The notes beneath the pieces were generated by a model, which had not been told where the DNA came from, made no database searches, and was given only the letters and a program-made list of their open reading frames with translations. From the NCBI RefSeq assembly GCF_030247195.1, contig NC_080671.1, positions 65,285,412 through 65,349,411 of the forward strand: a stretch of DNA of 64,000 nucleotides, read 5' to 3'. The DNA comes from Topomyia yanbarensis (taxonomy: Eukaryota > Arthropoda > Insecta > Diptera > Culicidae). Shown piece after piece: positions 13,633-25,759 of this stretch (the stretch's first letter is position 1; every line of letters starts with the position of its first letter). Position numbers and translations under genes: made by a program.

Positions 13633-13772
13633 GTTACTATGTTTTAATTGCCGCAAGGTTCTACTGTATCGATTTTGTTGGCTATTTCCGTTCTAAGTTT
13701 ATAACTGATTCGCTCAAAAATACCTATCCGTCTTTCAATTTCATTGTTTTCGTTTCTCTTAGTCTCAAATTT
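13633..13772 (+). repeat. Direct repeat A followed by inverted block B
   Basis: Second member of the pair described at 12,232. Block A is in the same orientation; block B (13,688-13,772) is reverse-complemented, starting ccgttctaagtttataactg. Confidence 0.85.
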
Positions 13773-14312
13773 ACTGACGTTTCATGCATTTTAAAGATGT
13801 TTGGCATCAAAAATACGAATTAGATTTCGAATTCCCTTTGAAAAAAATTTTAAGTTCCGGCCTATATGGGAATTTCATATGTGGCCGGACGGGTCAGTCT
13901 ATATTTTTAAGGAGCCATGTAAGCGATCCGTGCGAAATTTCATAGACATCTGTGAGGATAATATAGCTATCATTTGGGACTAAGTATGTGAAAATCGGCC
14001 TAACCATTTCCGAGAAACTGATGAGAGTTTGCTAGTCGGATCCATTAGAAATTCAATAGCAGCCTACGGGAACGTTGCACCTTTCATTTGGGACTAAGTT
14101 TGTGAAAATCGGTTCAGCCATCTCTGAGAAAAGTGAGTGAGATTGTGTTTGCGTACATACACACAAACGCACATACACACATACATATACACAGACATTT
14201 GCGGAACCCGTCGAGCTGAATCGAATGGTATATGTCACTCGGCTCTCCGGGCCTCCGTTAAAAAGTCGATTTTCAGAGCAATTGCAATATCTTTCTATTG
14301 AGAAAGGCAAAA
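13773..14312 (-). repeat. Dispersed gcctttctc-family repeat, near complete
   Basis: A member of a repeat family found many times in this window (24,836, 28,440, 31,795, 49,545 and others). Diagnostic blocks are the Y-shaped end tctattgagaaaggcaaa, the gaccggtt/cagccatctctgagaaa block, a (CA)n tract (about 14,157-14,195), the cgtcgagctgaatcgaatgg block and ctccgggcctcc. It has no open reading frame of note. The family is very common in Aedes-type genomes; I do not know its formal name. Confidence 0.7.
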
Positions 14313-14620
14313 AGATAGAGGTACGGCATATTGAGACAAATTGTTCTTCTTCAAAATATCTAATGGTTATTCTAAAGCCATCATTGTGAAAAATTAAAAC
14401 TAATTAAGTTACACAAATAAACCCATTTTATGGAAAACACACCACTATTTGTTGTGAAATTCTTTTGATATGAAAAATAGAGCTCCAGTGTCTTCAACAT
14501 TTGGAAAGGTTGCTAAGCTCTATCTCGAACCGTTAAAATTTAATTTCCAGACAAATTGATAGAAAAGTCGTGTACAGTGCCAATTTTTTTTTCGTGAGGA
14601 ATATATCTTTTATATTGTAC
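14313..14620. repeat. Old repeat related to 5,190-6,080
   Basis: Shares blocks such as agctccagtgtcttcaaca and gctctatctcgaaccgttaa with 5,998-6,070. Non-coding. Confidence 0.45.
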
Positions 14621-17371
14621 ACACATCGTAAAAATAAACTAAACACTTTAAGCGGTTACAATACTGTAGAACAGGAAAAAAATGGGAATATTTGGGAAAT
14701 TTTTCTTGAAGCAATAAAGAGATGTGTCGAGACCTTGTTGAATGGGATTTATAACACTAATTAGGAAGCACAACAAATATGTTTTTCATTTAATTTTGTT
14801 ACAAGCTGTGGAGCATATTCCGTTCGGCACGTGTTTTTTTTAAAGAGTCAACGGTCAAAAATCAATCTTCCACTTATCTTAGTTGGATGCTATTTGTAAT
14901 TTCAATCTATCGCCTCAAATTAGTTTGAATCTATTTAAAAAACAGAATGTTTATATTTGTATAAATTTATAAATTAACTCCTTCCCTCAACCAGCTACCA
15001 TACTAATAGAAAGTAGTCTCAAAATAAGATTCATTTTGAACTTCTCTATAAAAATGCAAAATATTATATTATTTTTTGCAACGCAACTAACCACTCTGTT
15101 TTTTCGTTACATTAAAAACGATCGGCAAACCTCCAAAACCAATTTATTACTTACTACTGCCTCTGACAAATATCTTGAAATGAATATACAGTGAACGCAA
15201 ATTTTCGATTTCACATGGGTGTCGAAAATCCAGACACCGCATAATCCAATCTGTTGAACAAACACACGAAACGAACTTTTTTTAAAAAGTTACGTTTTAA
15301 CGATTCGCAAAATTCGTTATCTTCTCTGGGGCAGCCGCAGTTTCAATTGTGACCGCACATAACTGCGTTCAACGTTGAAATGCATCATATTTCATGTCAC
15401 CTATCGAAAAATCGAATACACGAAATATACAGGAGAAATATAACTCGGCTACAGATATTCGATTTTTTGTGGGAGAACCAAAGCAGTACCAAACAATTGA
15501 TTTAAATTTTTTTTATTGAGCTGCATTCGGAATACAGTTTAAAAATCAATTAGTTTAAATCATGTTGACACTTACATAATTTGACAAAATATGTCCGAAA
15601 TTCGTTTAATCGATCCGGTTTTAAATGGTCCACTATTTTCGTCAATGCCACAATCTGAACCTGGGAATTAAGGATACTGCACTAATGCTTTATACAACAA
15701 CAATTTTATCCCTGTGCCACTGCAGCATAGACACGATCGTAAATTCTACCCCAAGTAGTAAAAATTATATTCGTTTCACTCCGTTAATTTCAAGACTGAA
15801 GCGTCTACCACCGACTGGGTTACACCCCGTCGCGGATCTGCAGCACAAATTGGGTGGGGGTAGAAAAGCAATCGTTACACATTTTGGATTAAAAATATGT
15901 ACCTGTGGGTAATAAATATCGAAGTCGGCAAAAGCTGAGAACAAATCTGAAAAAAAATAATTTAACGTTATTCAAAGTCATGGACAGGTCTACCAAAGTA
16001 TATCCTTGGGAAGGTAATAGAAGTGCTGATTTGAAGAGTCGAATGAGTCTATTTTCGCCATGTTTCTATTATCACCCTACCCATTTAAAGCTGTTGGTTA
16101 GAGCAGCGTCTGCCATCTTTGTTCAACGCATTGGGTCCAATGGTAGGACGATAATGAGGGCACTCAATTCGAGTTTTTGTTACGCTCAAACACGAGCATT
16201 TCATTGTTTTCAAGACATTTGTGTTATTAAATTGGTTCTCAACAACGAAAACTTGTGCAACAATTAACTTGTCGGACTTGGTGCTTTGATAAGACCATAA
16301 CCAACCGAGCAAAGGTATTTTTCCTGTTATGTTTGTTTGTTTTTTTTTATTTACGTGACTTTAAATTTTCCTGTTATGACTAGGAATGACAATAGATACA
16401 AACTATTTGGTGATTCACCACGTTAAATAGTTTGTATATATCCCGATGAGCAACCAAACCAACCGTTGGATCATGATAATCAACATGTCATAAATCGAAA
16501 ACCAGGAAATTTCGCAAGACAACTAAGTATTAAACAGAACCATTGTCGAATGACAAATTTCATTTTATTATAACACAATAAACATCGCCTGCTGCTTCTT
16601 GTTATAATATTGATGGGATGTGCTTTTAATGGACCTCCTGCCAGAACCCGTTCCTTTCGGTCAAAACAACCGTGCAACACGAACAAACACGTACTATGTC
16701 ATTTTTGCGGGCTACTTGTCATAGACTCATAGAAATGAGTGACAGCAACAATGAGTTTCAACAAGGATTGCAATTTATTTTCATGTGGGTTCAGTAGCAC
16801 ACACGTATTCAACGAAAAGCAATCAGCACCATAGAAGGACTACGACAGTAGAAATACCGTAAACCTCATAAAGCATTTATGAATTTTTGTTTTTCCAACC
16901 TTTGTGTTACCAACCGTGCACCTAACGAAACAGCGAAAATAATACTCACTGGAATGTTGTTCGAAATGAAACTCATTTTCTGTTCGTTCGAAGCAGTGGA
17001 ATGCTTTTATTGCTGTTTGTTTGAGTGCAACCGTGAATTTTTCAGCAGAGTGTGGGTGGAACTGAAACTTAATTCATCTGTCCATCAACGGGCTCTAATT
17101 ACCTGCGGGATCACGACCAGGTGCTGCGAAATCTAACATTCGGAGCAAACGTTCAAGTTATTTTAAGTTCATCACTCAAGCAAGCAACGCAAAAATTAAA
17201 TATCATTGCGAGAGTGAAAGGTATTTTTGAGAGATTAAATAGATATTTTGATGTGCTTCAACTTGCTATTCTTTAATAACGCCAGTGTCAGCGGATTCAC
17301 AATTTGTCTTGAGTTTTATTAAAATTCGTCGTATTAAAGATATTGCTCAAATTTATTTGAGCGGCTAAGAA
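14621..17371. other. Gene-free stretch, mostly unrecognised
   Basis: Contains several frames of 60-120 codons on both strands (for example 15,905-16,267 plus and 16,085-16,312 minus), but they overlap each other antisense, lack recognisable motifs, and have no supporting promoter or splice signals. A hairpin is at 16,395-16,438. I would not call a gene here. Confidence 0.4.
16395..16438. repeat. Short nested hairpin
   Basis: The outer arms atacaaactattt and aaatagtttgtat are perfect over 13 bp. Inside lies GGTG-att-CACC, which can form a second stem. It is too short for a typical microRNA precursor. Confidence 0.7.
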
Positions 17372-17402
17372 CTAATGTCTGAAGTACTACTTCAGACATT
17401 AG
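17372..17402. repeat. Perfect 14-bp hairpin
   Basis: CTAATGTCTGAAGT and its exact inverse separated by three bases. It could be the remains of a small foldback insertion or a bidirectional protein-binding site. Function unknown. Confidence 0.8.
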
Positions 17403-19377
17403 GCCATACTTTATAAAACACGTTTAACTATATATTTTCGAGTGAATAAAAACCTACTTTGACTGAGATCCTTTGCCGTCAGAATTACTTCAACAGTTAT
17501 CCCTCAAAAAAACTCGTCTAACATAAACTTTCACTATACAAAAGGTGTTAAAAATGGATGCGCAGAAAATTTTGAATAATGATATTAAGGGACCACTTCA
17601 ATGAAAAAAATATACTGACAGCGAAAGTATACTAGGAACACTGTTGGTTTTGACAAGACACGCGGAGCAAAAAATCTAGGGTTACATTAGAAAATGTCCT
17701 TTTGTATTCACCCATATGCATAACCTGTTCAGTGAAAATTAAGATAGTGTTCTTACTATGATGCAAACTTCATATTTGACATTTGCTATTATCCAACGTC
17801 ACATGGAGGTGCCACACATATATTATGTAGTATTTGCTGGAGACTAAAACTGATTTAGTTGCGAACCTAACTAGTTTCAAAGCAATCGTCTTCAAAATTG
17901 AACCAAAAATCGGATTACTAGATTACTAGGATTACTAGTAATCTGATGTAAACCAGGGATAATTTATATCATTCAACCAGTTTATTAAAAATGTTTGTTA
18001 TAATAGAAAATCGACGTGTTCCAATGTATAGCCCAATGGCGATGCATTCCAATGTACATAGTCCAATGAACGGCGATTGATACGATTCGGATGCAATATT
18101 ATTTCAATCATGCATTCATCATCATGTTGAAGCCAAGAACATATTTCATCTGTTTTACATTCTTTGTCTTGCAATACAAAATGATTTTGACGGTATATTC
18201 TAGATCTCATGTTCTATTCGATTTTATTCCGATATTTATGTATTATTTTACTAAGGACGCAATGTTAGGTTGTATACCTATATTCGGTACAACAACTAAA
18301 GACTGACCAATTTTTGATTTTACACAGTGTGTAAAGCGCTATGTGTAACAAAGACGGCTATATTTTTGCTCATGCACTGAAGTTCACCATAAACGGTTCG
18401 CAACATCTTCCGCTCGAACATGTTGGTCCTTTTCTCAGCTTAGAGATTTGTTTATGCTGTCAGTTGCGCCCTAAAAATCCGTTTTACTTACAGAGTTGTC
18501 TCTAGTTTTCTCAATTATCAATTGATTTCTACCAAACCACCTGCAAGCGATAATTGATTACTGATTTATACAAATATTTGACCCAATTCGAGGGTCATTT
18601 CAACCATATTCATGTAAATTCAATAATATCGCATCAACATATCGTGTATATAATCCCTCTAGATTCATGTGGCTAGTTGCATCAAAAATCGTGTATAGAA
18701 ACCCAAATGAATTTCACTTGGAACCGTTTTTGGCAGTTTCGTGAGAATTCGAGATTATGTGGCCAACTCTGAAGAACCTTGCAGAGGACTTTCATTCATT
18801 CGATCGAAATCTATGAAAACAGAAACTTCTTTTCGCATGGAACATTGGAACCAATATTGATTTCATTTACGTTCATTGAGCCCTGCCTAACGACTAATGA
18901 TTTCAATAGAATGGCTTTCTTCCTCATCCCCCAGCAGTCGCACGATTATCTTTACGTAGGTGACCACCTGAGTTTTTATAACGATTTTACCTGAATTTCA
19001 GAACACTCTGCACTCAGTGCACTACGCGACATCCGGAGGGTTGTCTGCACACAAATATTTTTTTTTTCAGTATATGCATTATACATACCTAAGTGATACA
19101 TTCTGACGTTTCTTTCCATACGACCTAGGAGCGTAATCGTAATCGTATACCACATTCACCATGTTTATAGAATATTTTCACTGATTTTTTTCGATGTTCA
19201 TCGCGACGACCCACGCCAAAAATGTAAAATGTATACATTGTCCTCCATACTAAACATTTTCTGAGTTTTTCATAAGTGTACTTCATCTAGTTTCTTACGA
19301 TCCGTTATCCCGAAAAGATATAAAAGATACCTATTACTCATGACTGTTGTTTTGGTAACATTTATAACTGTTACGGC
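17403..19377. other. Gene-free stretch, nothing recognised
   Basis: Holds only small local repeats: gattactag repeated at about 17,914-17,940 and ttccaatgta repeated near 18,022 and 18,050. No supported gene or mobile element. Confidence 0.45.
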
Positions 19378-19481
19378 CAATTTCTTCACTTGGATGAAAA
19401 CCGGTTTTCGGCTAATTGGTCACCAGCAACCCGAAAACTGGTTTGCAGCGAAAACCGGTTTTCATACAGTGAAGAAATTAG
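19378..19481. repeat. Inverted repeat with aaaaccggttttc core
   Basis: The arms at 19,378-19,410 and 19,450-19,481 (aatttcttcactt, then gaaaaccggttttcg, and the inverse) pair with few mismatches around a loop of about 40 bp. The 12-bp palindrome aaaaccggtttt occurs in both arms, so each can also fold on itself. Probably a small foldback MITE. Confidence 0.7.
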
Positions 19482-20620
19482 TCGTTAGTGCTCGTGTTGT
19501 CTACTCAACATTGCGCTTTGATTGAATTTGAAAAATCAACTAAAGCATTTCTTTATTTTTCACCACATCGATTTCCTAAAATTGATATAAACCCTTTTCA
19601 ATTTGCTTGCTAGATATAGGTCTTGACGTCAATGGAAGTCATGTCATTTTTATCAACAAACAAGCGAATCTACAGCTAGCTGGCCATGGGATTTGATTTT
19701 ATGCAAGCTGTTTTCACACTGTAAGAAACGATCGAAAGCGAATGGTCAATTATGCTGGCATGTATACATTAATTTATTTCATAAAAATGAGGTAAATGCT
19801 TGCCTACATTGTTACTTCCGGAATAAAATCCACTCTCGATGATTTATCTCACATACACACTTGACTATATTGTCATATATGTCATTCGAAAGATTGAATA
19901 TTCAATTGTGACCACATTTAGCTTATTATCACATAGTGACTAAAAATCTTCGCGTATGCCATAGTGTTGCCGAAGTGCATGTAAACAAACATGCGTTTAC
20001 CAAAAACTTCCGGACAGGTAATTCCGGTTTCCGTGCTATTTTTCAAGGAACGGTAGATTTTAAAAGTTCCCTCTACTTACTACGAAGGGATCAAGGTATG
20101 TTGAGTGTTTTAGATTATGCGGTTATGTAGATAAATTGTCCAGAAAGCTGCAGTGTCAGAGAGCGCCATAGTCAATCGATCTGAACTGCACTTACAATTT
20201 TTCGGACAGGAAATCTTCATAACGGATAAGTATTTTTATTCAACGACTATTTTTAAATGTTTGTTACACTTTGTTTTAGGTATTGAGGAAATTTGGACGC
20301 AATTTAGATTGTCACAAACGAGTAAAACATAAAATAATTCAGGTACAGAATCACCACAGTTTATATTGAAGTGGTCCGTTAAAAGGAAAAAGTTCGGTTA
20401 AAACTAGCTATTTTTTAACTAGTTATGGAATTTGTGTTTCGCCTCGTCTCATCAGAATCCCACACTAACTTAGTGACAGGACTATGCTAGCACCAGATTG
20501 ACGCTAGCTCCAAAAATGAAACCACTATTTGTGTTTCTGAGCAAACTCCTAGTCCAGCGCGATGTCCCACAAGAAAAGTTGTTCTGATTAAGCTAATAAG
20601 TCGGAATTCCGTGCGATTGT
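19482..20620. other. Gene-free stretch, nothing recognised
   Basis: Only short frames, no motifs, no clear repeat ends. Confidence 0.45.
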
Positions 20621-20834
20621 ATTAGGCAATCCATGAGACGTTTCTGATCAGCTGATTATTTCTTGTTTACTTGGGGGGGTGCAACGTCCGACAATATTGT
20701 TGATTCGGTCCAACATCAAACGAATCGGACTAACGAAAGATGCTTATCGGACGAGTTTTTCTGTTCGCAGGAGTAGACTTGTTGCCAGAACCCACCGCTG
20801 AATTGTCAAACAAACGTCTAATGGATTGCCTAAT
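20621..20834. mobile_element. 214-bp MITE with ATTAGGCAATCCAT termini
   Basis: The ends ATTAGGCAATCCATGAGACG and, inverted, ATTAGGCAATCCATTAGACG match over 23 bp with one mismatch. No coding capacity. The target duplication is unclear because both ends abut AT-rich bases. Directly after it, 20,835-20,865 folds as gcctttc...gaaaggc, which looks like an isolated end of the gcctttctc family. Confidence 0.8.
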
Positions 20835-20869
20835 TGCCTTTCTTTATGAGAAAGGCAAAACGCATCTAG

Positions 20870-21721
20870 AACCATAGTTATTCTAAGCGCCTGCAACCCC
20901 GTGGTTGATTTCAAAACAACCATTCAGAAACTAGTTCAATATTGAGAATAGAACTGGATGAATTAGTTCGTGGTTAACTTGGTCCACCATGAATGTTTTC
21001 CTGTGTACCAACAAATCCGGCAACAAACAGTTCATTATTTTAAACTTCACAAATGACGCATTTAAAACTAAGTAACTAAGGCAATTTCCAACCGATTCCG
21101 ACACTTTTAAGTGTTTTGAGTTCAGAAACTTTTTTCCACTTTTAAACTTGGTAAAAATGAATCGGGTTACTTCATTCGGTTCCTGAGAATCCGGATTTCC
21201 GGAAGCATGTTCCAGTGCTTGGATAATATTTGAGAATTTCAATGGAATACTGGCAATATGGGTATCAAAATTCTTGGAATTAAGACTGTATCTCGTGGTT
21301 TTGGAACGGACATTCCGGAACAGGTTACCGTCGGGCTGTGAATGGCCATTACGAGGTCAAATTCCCATATGGTCCCGTAACAATAAATAACAGACTTCCG
21401 AGACAATTTTAAGAGTTTTGATACTCATATTGCCAGGACATAATTAAAATTTACAAATCATACCCTGGAACATTACTACGGAAAATACGGATTACCAAGA
21501 ACCAGATCCATTCATCCGGTTCAGTTTTACTGAATCAAAACGAGCTCCTGAATCCAAAACATCTAAAAGTATCTAAATCGGTAAACGAAAACCAAAGTTA
21601 TAAGCATTTCAATTTGTGTGTACCCCGGTACCCTCGCCGGCCTGTTAAAGATGTTTTTTGTTGGACACATAACAGTTAACCAAGGCTCCAGTAATTTTAT
21701 GATCCAGCCCTGTTAATCTGA
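20870..21721. other. Degenerate repeat DNA
   Basis: The blocks ttcatccggttcagtttt, attccggaacaggtt and ggtcccgtaacaataa have the style of the older gcctttctc-like repeats seen elsewhere but are too diverged to delimit. A 103-codon minus-strand frame (20,931-21,242) lies within this and is not credible as a gene. Confidence 0.4.
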
Positions 21722-21729
21722 TCCATGAC

Positions 21730-22210
21730 CAGGGGTGCCAACCTTCCAGATTTATCTGGATTCTTCCAGATTTTTAAGTCTCGTCCAGACATAAAGATTT
21801 ATTTTTGTCTGATCAAGATTTCAGGTAATTTATCCAGACGATTTGAAAAATAAATAAGTTTCAAGAATGCATCCTTGATTCATACCCCACTTTTGGAGAA
21901 AGTTGGAAACACAACATACCAGTTGTTTTGGTGAAAGTCAACAATTTTTACCCGAATCTTAATCAGCTAGTTTCAGCCGTCCAAGGTTCTGGAAACTTAG
22001 ATTCAAATTGAATAGCGTCAAATTGGTCTATGCTGAACATCAAGTCAAGATATATTTGCTAACACAATATATGTTTCATTAGTAAAATGCACTAAATAAG
22101 CCCCTCGGTGAGGAATGCACCTTTTCCTGAAGAATTTAGGTCATCCAGACAATTCCAGACTTTTAAAAAAAAATATTACAGATAATTTGGAAAAACACTT
22201 GGCATCCCTG
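21730..22210. mobile_element. hAT-type MITE, 481 bp, with 8-bp target duplication
   Basis: The ends CAGGGGTGCCAA and, inverted, CAGGGATGCCAA (12 bp, one mismatch) are flanked exactly by TCCATGAC at 21,722-21,729 and 22,211-22,218. A CAGGG end plus an 8-bp duplication is diagnostic of hAT-superfamily insertion. Subterminal repeats of the form ccagat/tccagac (21,752-21,840 and about 22,143-22,160) are typical hAT transposase-binding arrays. No coding capacity, so it was mobilised in trans. Confidence 0.9.
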
Positions 22211-23034
22211 TCCATGACACTATTTCTAAAACTGACATACGACCCAATTTATCAATGCATTATATGAATTACTCATTTTCCTGTCGGCTCGAACCGCTCA
22301 ATCGGAAAGACTAGGGGAGAGTGAGGACACATGATCCTTGGGGATATTTGATTCCCTGGCTATATCTCACAATCTATACATCAAAAGTTATTACAATAAA
22401 GAAAGAAATTGAAATATTTGGTCGATTATGATGTTTTAAAAACAAATCTAATGTATAACATTTGGCTTGGAAAAGTTGTACAATATTTTAGAAAATATGT
22501 GTTAATATCTATCTCGAAGATCTTTTCACAATTTTTTTAAACGATTGTATGAGATCGGCGAAATAATTATATATGAATATTTTCAAATACGATTACTTTC
22601 TAAGGGCTTTTGACTAGAAAAAACGGTTTTAATCCACCTAACAGTGTGATGAGACATTTCTTATAACATTTATCATTCTCTTCGGATATTATATCGTTTG
22701 AGAACATTTAGAACATGATGCTTCGCGATGTTTTTGATAACACATACTATATGGGATAGTGGCAGGACTCAGAGAATCGCTCAAATCAGCATAGGACAAC
22801 ATCAGTGCTAGAAATCTCAAACCAAATCAATGGGAAAGCGAAAAAATAGCCCATAAAATAGACATACCAACGAATTATTGTTAATGCTCTGTTGATAAAA
22901 TATCTAAATTGTGGTGGGAAAACTGAATTTTCCTAAAGGGGTTATATATTGTACTGAACCAAAAAAATAGAATTTTTTTTAATCGATTTAAAGTTTATAC
23001 TTTACTCAAAATTCCAACGCGACTGAGAACTAAG

Positions 23035-24025
23035 AAAATTGAAATCGCAGCTCCTGATATTTTTCTAAAGGTGACTTCCCAGTAGTATCCTTGATTTGAA
23101 TTATTATCGCTAATCCTAATGCCAAAGAACAAATAAAAACCTCTCGAAAACGAACCGTTTGGGAAAATCATCGTCATTACTGGAATTTTCATTTTCACGA
23201 ACCTTTTCGATAACCTTCCGTCACTTGCCTTAATGCACTGGGTGCACAGTGCTCCGAAAATCTAGCGAAATCATCTTAGGGCACCAGCGGGTCTAATTCA
23301 GAGCCATCTGCGCGGCGAGTTAAATCTGTAAAGAATTCTAAAAATTAATTTCTATTCCATAATTTTCAGTTCAGCAATTCGAGAGATCGTGATATTGTGT
23401 AGGAAAAAAGCTGAAAATTTCAGTATTTTCTCTATCTGCAACATATAAACCCTTAAGTATACCAATTAATTGGTATACGAATTGGAATAGGTTCGCCAAT
23501 TTTTGGAAGAAGTCTACAAAATAACCCCTTGAAAGCTACCTAAAAATAATTGCATCGAAGCAATAAAAAAAAAGAAATGTACCTATTAATGTAAAACACA
23601 GCGAATAATACATACAATAAAGACCCATTTTTATCAGTCTCATGGTGTATTTTAGGCTGACAAAATGGGGACATTGACTAAATCGGGCTATTTTTTTTTT
23701 CTTTATAATAAACTGAAGCTGTTAAAGTATTCTTCTCGTCCCTTGATGTAGTCTGATAACTATTTCTGATTATGATGAGCTTTTTATTTTCGCATATTTC
23801 GCATATCTTCATGATAAGGAAAACATGCTCAAGAAAGGATTTACTCGAATTCAGTCTTGTTCGTCTGCTAGAGCCCATCAAACATATGTTCATATTTGGC
23901 TGATAAAATCGGGGTTTCAATGTGTTATATTAGATATTCAGCATTCGAAGAAGTTTCTTTTGAACGAGTGTAGAACGACTTTGTTTCTACTTACTTGAAA
24001 TCAGCGGCGTAGCCAGAAATTCGGT
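23035..24025. other. Unpaired segment of the left arm
   Basis: This segment has no counterpart in the right arm, where 29,000-29,310 occupies the equivalent position with unrelated sequence. It contains a short perfect palindrome at about 23,458-23,478 (ataccaattaattggtat). No gene. Confidence 0.6.
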
Positions 24026-24721
24026 TTGGTGAAAATCGATCATACTGTCCAAACGGCTTAATTCCGAAACCGTAATTTTTGAAGTTTTAAAATTATTCAG
24101 AATTATTTTTCAGAAAACAGCAACAGAGTTCGTGTCTTTAGCGAATTTGTTGAGACTTTATTGTAGTCATGAATATTAACCTGAGAAAATTCACCATAAA
24201 TACTTCTTGGACGATACACGTCAAAATTATTTTATCAAATGATGCGCTGTTTAACGTTTGTAAAACTCATCGAAGATACTAAACCTCCGAAATTGGCGGT
24301 TTCAAAATGATGCTATCTTGACCTTAAATTACTGTTTTTAAACATTTGACCTATACATATAATTGGTCATACAACAAAAATCAAATGCTCATCAAAATCG
24401 ATCAGAACCTGCTAGAATCGAATGGAAATCGTCATTTTTCATAAATTTCTCTCTACATTCGGAAAGTGTTATCCTGGTTATTAATCATATTACGTTTTCG
24501 TCTCAACTCGACGCATTCCCAAAATAAAAACCTGTTTTAATCCACCTAGTGGTGCAATTGTGCTTGTCTCATTTGTCCAGACTACGATTCCATGGCTGGT
24601 TATGTTCAATACAATGGTGGAAATGAATATTACATGTTCAGTACGATTTGCACATACATACAATGGATCGACAGCCACGATCTTGAGATACTATGTGATA
24701 CTGAAACATCGCTTGAAACCA

Positions 24722-24815
24722 GCGGCGGATCATGGAGAAAGATCCGGGAGGTCCAGGTCCTGCCGAAAATTTTCAACTTGTTAAGGAATTTTAAACTAGT
24801 TTTAATTTTAAAGTA
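24722..24815 (+). repeat. Fragment of ggcggatccag family
   Basis: Begins gcggcggatcatgg and continues ccgaaaattttcaacttgtt, matching the left part of that family (compare 57,490-57,510 in reverse). Part of the extra DNA found only in the left palindrome arm. Confidence 0.6.
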
Positions 24816-24835
24816 GCAACCCCTCACTGCATACT

Positions 24836-25312
24836 CCCTCCGGGCCGGTATGATTGACGATTTTTGGAGTGATTGCATAACCTTTCTATATGAGAAAGGC
24901 AAAAATGTACCAAAGTCCAAAGAAGTCAATTTTTGTCAAACATCTCAATGTTTCATGCATTTTAAAGTCATTTGGCATCAAAAATACAAATTTGATTTTG
25001 AAAATTTTTCATTTCAGTTTATATGGGAATTTGCTGTGTGATTGCACTCTTCAACTCGTAACTCCGGAACCGGAAGTCCAAAAAAAAATCAATAGCAGCC
25101 GATGGGAAGGTTGTACCTTTCATTTGAGACTAACTTTGTGCAAATCGGTCCAGCCATCTCTGAGAAACAGAGGTCACATTTTTTTCAACATACACACATA
25201 CATACACACACAGACATTTTTCGATCTCAACGAACTCAGTCGATTGGCATATGACACACGGCCCTCCGGGTCGGGATTAGATTGACGAATTTTAGAGTGA
25301 ATGAGAAAGGCA
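24836..25312 (-). repeat. gcctttctc-family copies in the left arm
   Basis: An isolated terminal piece (24,836-24,902) is followed by a longer copy ending at tgaatgagaaaggca near 25,312. It pairs with 28,440-28,865 in the opposite arm. Diagnostic blocks: gtaactccggaaccggaagt, cagccatctctgagaaac and ccctccgggtcggg. Confidence 0.7.
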
Positions 25313-25744
25313 AAAACATTTTTAGCAAATGTTGAAATTTATGCATTTTTGGTGAGCAGTTCTATGTTTCATAGACATTAAATCAATTTTAACTTCGCTT
25401 CCTATTAAATAAAGACCCTTATTACAGTACATCTCTACAAAAGCGAGCTCAATTTGATAAGAAGTCTGAGGATTATGATTGATTACAGTACTCTGGAATT
25501 TTCTATTGGAATGTTTTCAGGCAGGAATTTGATATTGATGCAATTAGACAACTGTGAAATCAAGACCAATAGATCAGTTACATATCAGGACCCCTTTCCT
25601 TCCCTTTTTATCAAAATTCCTCATGATGTTTACAACAACAGGTTATCAATCTACGGATCAGATAATTGTTATTGTAATATTGAATTAAATCAGTCAGCAT
25701 CAATAAATTTTCAACTTCAATCCAATATTTTTTTTGGGTGTTGT

Positions 25745-25759
25745 GGGGGGGGGGGGGGG
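25745..25759. repeat. G15 homopolymer, paired with C16 in the other arm
   Basis: Fifteen consecutive G here; sixteen consecutive C at 27,986-28,001 in the inverted arm. Preservation of a long G run in both arms supports a recent common origin. Confidence 0.9.

Noticed and set aside
15905..16312. Overlapping plus- and minus-strand frames of 75-120 codons
   Set aside because: No motifs, antisense overlap, and no promoter or splice support.
20931..21242. 103-codon minus-strand frame
   Set aside because: Lies in decayed repeat DNA and shows no domain.
24560..25285. Cluster of overlapping frames of 60-130 codons
   Set aside because: All fall within dispersed repeats and their mirror copies in the palindrome.
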